Below, one piece after another: positions 60,485 to 64,000 of a stretch of DNA of 64,000 nt. Location: positions 1-64,000 of the forward strand of contig CAJFQM010000007.1 in the NCBI GenBank assembly GCA_904419075.1, written 5' to 3'. The translations under genes were made by a program, and so were the position numbers. Numbering within the stretch: position 1 is the first letter of the stretch; each line of letters starts with the position of its first letter. The notes under the pieces were generated by a model that did not search any database, was not told where the DNA came from, and saw only the letters and a program-made list of their open reading frames with translations. Source of the stretch: an uncultured Clostridia bacterium. GTDB lineage: Bacteria > Bacillota > Clostridia > Christensenellales > Borkfalkiaceae.

Positions 60485-62398
60485 TTAAATATCCAGATCG
60501 GTCACGAGGGACGCGTTCTCTTCGATAAATTTTCTTCTCAATTCGGGATTTTCGCCCATCAGCATGGAGAACATCTGATCGGCCTCCGCGGCGTCCTTCA
60601 TCGTCACGCGCACCAGCGTCCGCGTCGCAGGGTTCATCGTCGTATCCCAAAGCTGTTCCTTGCTCATTTCTCCGAGACCTTTGTACCGCTGATATTCTAC
60701 CTTGCCCGTCGCCTGCGCGTCGTAAGCAATCTTTTCCTCCTCCGAATAGAGGTATTCCTCCTTGCCCTTGCTGCTCGCCTTATAGAGGGGCGGCAGAGCC
60801 GAATACACGTGCCCGTGCTCGATTAAGGGGCGCATGAAGCGGAACAGGAAGGTAAAGAGCAGTATGCGGATATGCGCGCCGTCCACGTCGGCATCGGTCA
60901 TGGAGATGATGCGGTCGTAACGGAGCTTGCTCTCGTCGAAATCGTCCAGAATCCCGCAGCCGAACGCCGTGATCATGGACTTGATTTCCTCGTTTTCGAG
61001 CACGCGGTTGAGCCGCACCTTCTCGACGTTGAGAATTTTGCCGCGCAGGGGCAGAATGGCTTGAAACCTTCTGTCCCGTCCCTGTTTCGCCGTGCCGCCT
61101 GCCGAGTCGCCCTCTACGATATAGATTTCGCAAAGCTCGCTTCTCCTGTCCGAGCAGTCCGCCAGCTTTCCGGGCAATGTCGTGCTTTCGAGGATTCCCT
61201 TGCGCCGCGTCAGATCGCGCGCGTTGCGCGCGGCGTCCCGCGCCTTCTGCGCGGTGATGCAGCGGAGCACGAGCTCCCGCGCGATCGCGGGATTTTCTTC
61301 GAGGAAGGTACCCATGTGCTCGGTCACGCATTTATTGACGAAGGCGCGGATGGAGCTGTTGTTCAGCTTGTCCTTGGTCTGGGATTCGAACTGCGCGTTG
61401 ACGAGCTTGACGGATACGACCGCCGTAATCCCCTCGCGCACGTCCTCGCCCGTGAGCTTGTCGTTCTCTTTGAGGACGTTGAGCTTCCTGCCCGCGTCGT
61501 TGATGACTTTGGTGAGCGCCATTTTCAATCCCTCGACGTGCGTTCCGCCGTCGATGGTGTTGACGTTGTTCGCGTAGCTGTATATGACTTCGTTGTAGCT
61601 CTCGTTGTACTGTATCGCCACTTCGCAGACGGTGTCGCCGTCCGATTCCTCGAAATATACGGGCTCGGGGAAAAGCAGCTCCTCGCGGCTCTTGTTGAGT
61701 TCCTCGACGAAGGAACGGATTCCGCCCTCGTAACAGAAAGAATCCCGCTTTTCCTGACCGGGACGCTTGTCCTCCAAGGAAATCCTGAGCCCCTTGTTGA
61801 GGTAGGCGAGTTCGCGAAGCCGCCCTTTCAAAGCGTCGTAATTAAAGACGGTCGTCTCGAAAATTTCGTCGTCGGGCATGAAAGTGACCTTCGTGCCCGT
61901 GATTTGAGTATCCCCGACGATGGCGACCGAACGCTGCGGCACGCCGCGGTTATAGACCTGTTTATAGATGTGGCCGTTCTGATACACCTCCGCTTCCAGC
62001 CATTCGGAGAGCGCGTTGACGGCCTTGACGCCGACGCCGTGCAGGCCGCTCGATACCTTATAGCCCGAATCGCCGCCGAATTTGCCGCCCGCGTTGACCT
62101 TGGTAAAGACGACTTCCAGCGTGGAAATCCCCTCTTTGGGGTGAATGTCCGTGGGAATCCCGCGGCCGTTGTCCGAAACGCTGCAACTGCCGTCCGCGTT
62201 CAGAACGACCTCGATGTGCGTGCAATATCCCGCAAGCGCTTCGTCTATGGAGTTGTCCACCACTTCGTGCACGAGGTGGTGAAGCCCCTTCGCATCCGTG
62301 GACGAAATATACATGCCGGGACGCTTTCTGATGTGTTCCAGACCGTCCAGAACCTGAATTTGTTCGGCGCCGTATTCGCCCTCAACTCTTTCCGCCAT
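60485..62398 (-). CDS. gyrB: DNA gyrase subunit B
   Basis: 637 residues. GHKL ATPase: EVVDNSIDEALAGY, DNGRGIPTDIHP, GLHGVGVKAVNAL. The TOPRIM domain has EGDSAGGTAKQGRDR and a DADVDGAHI acidic triad. The C-terminal RYKGLGEMSKEQLWDTTM segment contacts GyrA. gyrA follows within 12 bases. Upstream a TATAAT lies near 62453-62458. Confidence 0.98.
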   Translation of the reverse strand: MAERVEGEYGAEQIQVLDGLEHIRKRPGMYISSTDAKGLHHLVHEVVDNSIDEALAGYCTHIEVVLNADGSCSVSDNGRGIPTDIHPKEGISTLEVVFTKVNAGGKFGGDSGYKVSSGLHGVGVKAVNALSEWLEAEVYQNGHIYKQVYNRGVPQRSVAIVGDTQITGTKVTFMPDDEIFETTVFNYDALKGRLRELAYLNKGLRISLEDKRPGQEKRDSFCYEGGIRSFVEELNKSREELLFPEPVYFEESDGDTVCEVAIQYNESYNEVIYSYANNVNTIDGGTHVEGLKMALTKVINDAGRKLNVLKENDKLTGEDVREGITAVVSVKLVNAQFESQTKDKLNNSSIRAFVNKCVTEHMGTFLEENPAIARELVLRCITAQKARDAARNARDLTRRKGILESTTLPGKLADCSDRRSELCEIYIVEGDSAGGTAKQGRDRRFQAILPLRGKILNVEKVRLNRVLENEEIKSMITAFGCGILDDFDESKLRYDRIISMTDADVDGAHIRILLFTFLFRFMRPLIEHGHVYSALPPLYKASSKGKEEYLYSEEEKIAYDAQATGKVEYQRYKGLGEMSKEQLWDTTMNPATRTLVRVTMKDAAEADQMFSMLMGENPELRRKFIEENASLVTDLDI

Positions 62399-62452
62399 TT
62401 TTTAAGCTCCTGTTCGCTTTTCTTTAAGAAAAGCGGGTTATTTTACCTTCTT

Positions 62453-62458
62453 ATTATA
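62453..62458 (-). promoter_or_regulatory. gyrBA promoter -10 element
   Basis: TATAAT preceded by TGG (extended -10) on the minus strand, 55 bases before the gyrB ATG. No good -35 was found. An AT-rich run of A's upstream may act as an UP-like or supercoiling-sensitive element. Confidence 0.5.
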
Positions 62459-62764
62459 CCACAATCGAAAAAAAAAGTACAGCGTTTTATCCGTTTTTTT
62501 CTATCTTTCTTTTCCGCATGGCCCTTTTAACCCGTTTTTTTGCGTTCAGACGCGTTTTTCAATCGTCTTTGATAAAGTATACGTCCCCCCGATGCGGCTC
62601 TTTTCTGCGGCGATTTTTTCCGCCTTTAACGAAAGGCGGCGTTCGGGAATTTTTTTACGGAAATTGCGGATACTTATATCCGAAAAGCGAAACAAAAAAG
62701 CGGCCGCGAAAAAAGCGCGGCGAAAGCGAAGAAACGAAAACGGTAAAAATACGGGAGGCAAAAC
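62459..62764. other. Non-coding stretch between gyrB and the zinc-ribbon gene
   Basis: No gene seen. A short hairpin CGGATA/TATCCG (near 62668-62684) and A-rich DNA near 62690-62730 precede the plus-strand miniprotein. No promoter is clear. Confidence 0.4.
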
Positions 62765-62932
62765 ATGAGTATCGACGAAAGAACGACCGCCTGTCAGGGC
62801 TGCAAGAAAGAAATCGAAACGGGAAAGGCATTTTTTTGTCCCGACTGCGGAGAGATCGTCTGTCCCGACTGCGCGAAAAAGAACCGCGGTATGTGCCGAC
62901 GGTGTTTTTCTCCGCTCGAAAGGTTCAGCTGA
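62765..62932 (+). CDS. Zinc-ribbon miniprotein
   Basis: 55 residues with GGGAGG 9 bases upstream. Cysteines are arranged as four CxxC pairs: CQGC, CPDC, CPDC, CRRC, enough for two zinc sites (treble-clef/RING-like layout). Partners are unknown. A hairpin with a GC stem (AAAGCGCC/GGCGCTTT, about 62970-63013) follows it. Confidence 0.8.
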   Translation: MSIDERTTACQGCKKEIETGKAFFCPDCGEIVCPDCAKKNRGMCRRCFSPLERFS

Positions 62933-63092
62933 AACGAATTTTCCGAGCCGAAAAAACCTTGCGCGAAAAAAGCGCCTTCGGGTACGGCATTTGTCCGTAT
63001 CCGGGGGCGCTTTCTGCCGAAAAGGAGAAAACTTCCCATAAGAATAGACAAAATCCCACGCCGATTGAGTTTTCTTTTTGTCTCTTTTCCTG

Positions 63093-63098
63093 TATAAT
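63093..63098 (+). promoter_or_regulatory. Promoter -10 of the XRE regulator gene
   Basis: TATAAT about 36 bases before the ATG at 63134. The -35 is unclear. Confidence 0.4.
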
Positions 63099-63133
63099 AG
63101 GCTCATCAAATCATGAAAGGAGCCGTAAAAAAA

Positions 63134-64000
63134 ATGGATACGCAAAAGACGGGAGAATTTCTTCGGGCGTTGCGGAAGGCAAAAGGACTTACGCAGGAGG
63201 AGGTCGCAGAGCAATTGTTTCTTTCCCCGAAAACCGTTTCGAGGTGGGAAAGCGGCGCGGGACTTCCCGACATCAATATCATTTCGGGCGTGGCGGCCCT
63301 CTACGGCGTCACGGTGGACGAAATCCTGCAAGGCGAAAAAAAGACGGACAGATCGGAAACCCTGACCGAACAGACAAAAAGACTGAAAAACGACGGCAGA
63401 GCGAGAATGATACGGGAAAATCTGCTTAAAAAATACAACGTATTCTTTATCGTCGCCGTCTCCGTGCTCGGATTTTTTCTGCTTCTCGAAATCCTTTTGG
63501 GCTTTCTCGTCAATCAATTTGCGGCGCTCGTGCTCATGCCGCTCGGCATGGCCGCGGCACTGCTCGTCGAAGCGTACGGAAATTCCGAAATCAAACGGAT
63601 CTCTTCGGAAAACGAAGACGACGCTCTCGCGGCAGGCATAGAAAAAACAAAAAAGACGATTCGGAGAAAAAATCTCCTGTTCGCCGATATTTTCGCGGGC
63701 GTTCTGCTCCTCTCCCTCGCCCTCGTCGGCATCATGTTTTCCGCGAACGGAGAAGATATCCGATCCTTCCCTCTTTACTGCGGAACGTTTACCTTTTACG
63801 TCTTTCTCGTTTGTCTTTTGGCAGGTTATCTGATTCTCCGCTCCTTTTTCTCGAAATACAGGATACGGGAAACCCGAAACCTCTTTTCCCAAAAACTCTA
63901 TGCGACGGCGCTCGTCCTGTCCGTCTTTTCCGCCCTTTTCGCCGCGACGGCCCTCGTTTCCGTTTTTGAACACGCCGAATCGCGCGCAGTATGGACCACA
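63134..64000 (+). CDS. XRE-family regulator fused to membrane domain, cut by window edge
   Basis: The first 289 codons are present. Residues 1-65 are a Cro/C1-type helix-turn-helix (LRKAKGLTQEEVAEQLFLSPKTVSRWESG), with GVTVDEILQGE after it. A short linker is followed by at least four membrane helices (from about 100 on). Such HTH-plus-membrane proteins are common in Firmicutes and often regulate adjacent genes. GGAG lies 12 bases before the ATG. The 3' end is outside the window. Confidence 0.88.
   Translation, partial: MDTQKTGEFLRALRKAKGLTQEEVAEQLFLSPKTVSRWESGAGLPDINIISGVAALYGVTVDEILQGEKKTDRSETLTEQTKRLKNDGRARMIRENLLKKYNVFFIVAVSVLGFFLLLEILLGFLVNQFAALVLMPLGMAAALLVEAYGNSEIKRISSENEDDALAAGIEKTKKTIRRKNLLFADIFAGVLLLSLALVGIMFSANGEDIRSFPLYCGTFTFYVFLVCLLAGYLILRSFFSKYRIRETRNLFSQKLYATALVLSVFSALFAATALVSVFEHAESRAVWTT

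Overview
The window looks like a chromosomal segment of a spore-forming anaerobic member of the Clostridia (Firmicutes). Direct support comes from a gerA-type germinant receptor operon, type III glutamine synthetase, rubredoxin, a FeoA-FeoA-FeoB iron operon with a DtxR-like regulator, a DUF5685 protein, a TIGR04076 protein, consistent Shine-Dalgarno starts and many compact TTGACA/TATAAT promoters. Coding DNA is moderately GC-rich and intergenic DNA is AT-rich. An uncultured gut lineage near Christensenellales is my guess from overall flavour only. I saw no rRNA, tRNA, CRISPR array, prophage or intact insertion sequence.

Layout. 1-7.4 kb (minus): RlmD-type rRNA methyltransferase (cut by the left edge), a membrane protein, a J-like protein, DUF5685, threonine synthase, a P-loop ATPase and an aspartate-type aminotransferase. 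7.6-11 kb (minus): release-factor block of prfA, a DUF1385-PrmC fusion and rpmE. 11.2-16.5 kb (mostly plus): MDR oxidoreductase, HAD phosphatase, YfcE-like phosphodiesterase, queH (minus), rubredoxin and a membrane protein with an apparent N-terminal frameshift. 16.6-24.8 kb: glnN, an RlmL-type methyltransferase, divergent membrane proteins, LMW phosphatase, TIGR04076 and two AT-rich lipoproteins. 24.8-30.4 kb (minus): ABC exporter and the feo iron system. 30.7-34.3 kb (minus): ruvC-ruvA-ruvB-queA. 34.5-41.2 kb (plus): argH, an acidic-repeat membrane protein and gerA-gerB-gerC. 41.2-41.7 kb: a free-standing transcription unit with no substantial ORF, probably a structured RNA. 41.7-46.9 kb (minus): MreB-like actin, maf, Ppx/GppA, a HAD phosphatase and two half-size TauE/SafE proteins. 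47.1-50.8 kb (plus): a giant surface lipoprotein. 51-54.8 kb (minus): RsmF-type methyltransferase, DEDDh exonuclease, serS. 55-57.6 kb (plus): P-type ATPase. 57.8-62.4 kb (minus): gyrB-gyrA. 62.7-64 kb (plus): zinc-ribbon miniprotein and an XRE-type membrane regulator cut by the right edge.

Links between genes: PrmC modifies the GGQ glutamine of the neighbouring PrfA. RuvABC form the Holliday-junction machine, and QueA and QueH both act in queuosine synthesis. FeoA/FeoB import Fe(II) under the adjacent DtxR-like regulator, whose likely operators flank the feo promoter. GerA/B/C form one germinant receptor.

The observations most worth following are the structured transcript at 41.27-41.70 kb, the tandem copies of the queA 3' end at 30.43-30.75 kb, the double-operator plus hairpin leader of feo, the DUF1385-PrmC fusion, the face-to-face ruvC/argH promoters and the queH promoter that implies a leaderless mRNA.
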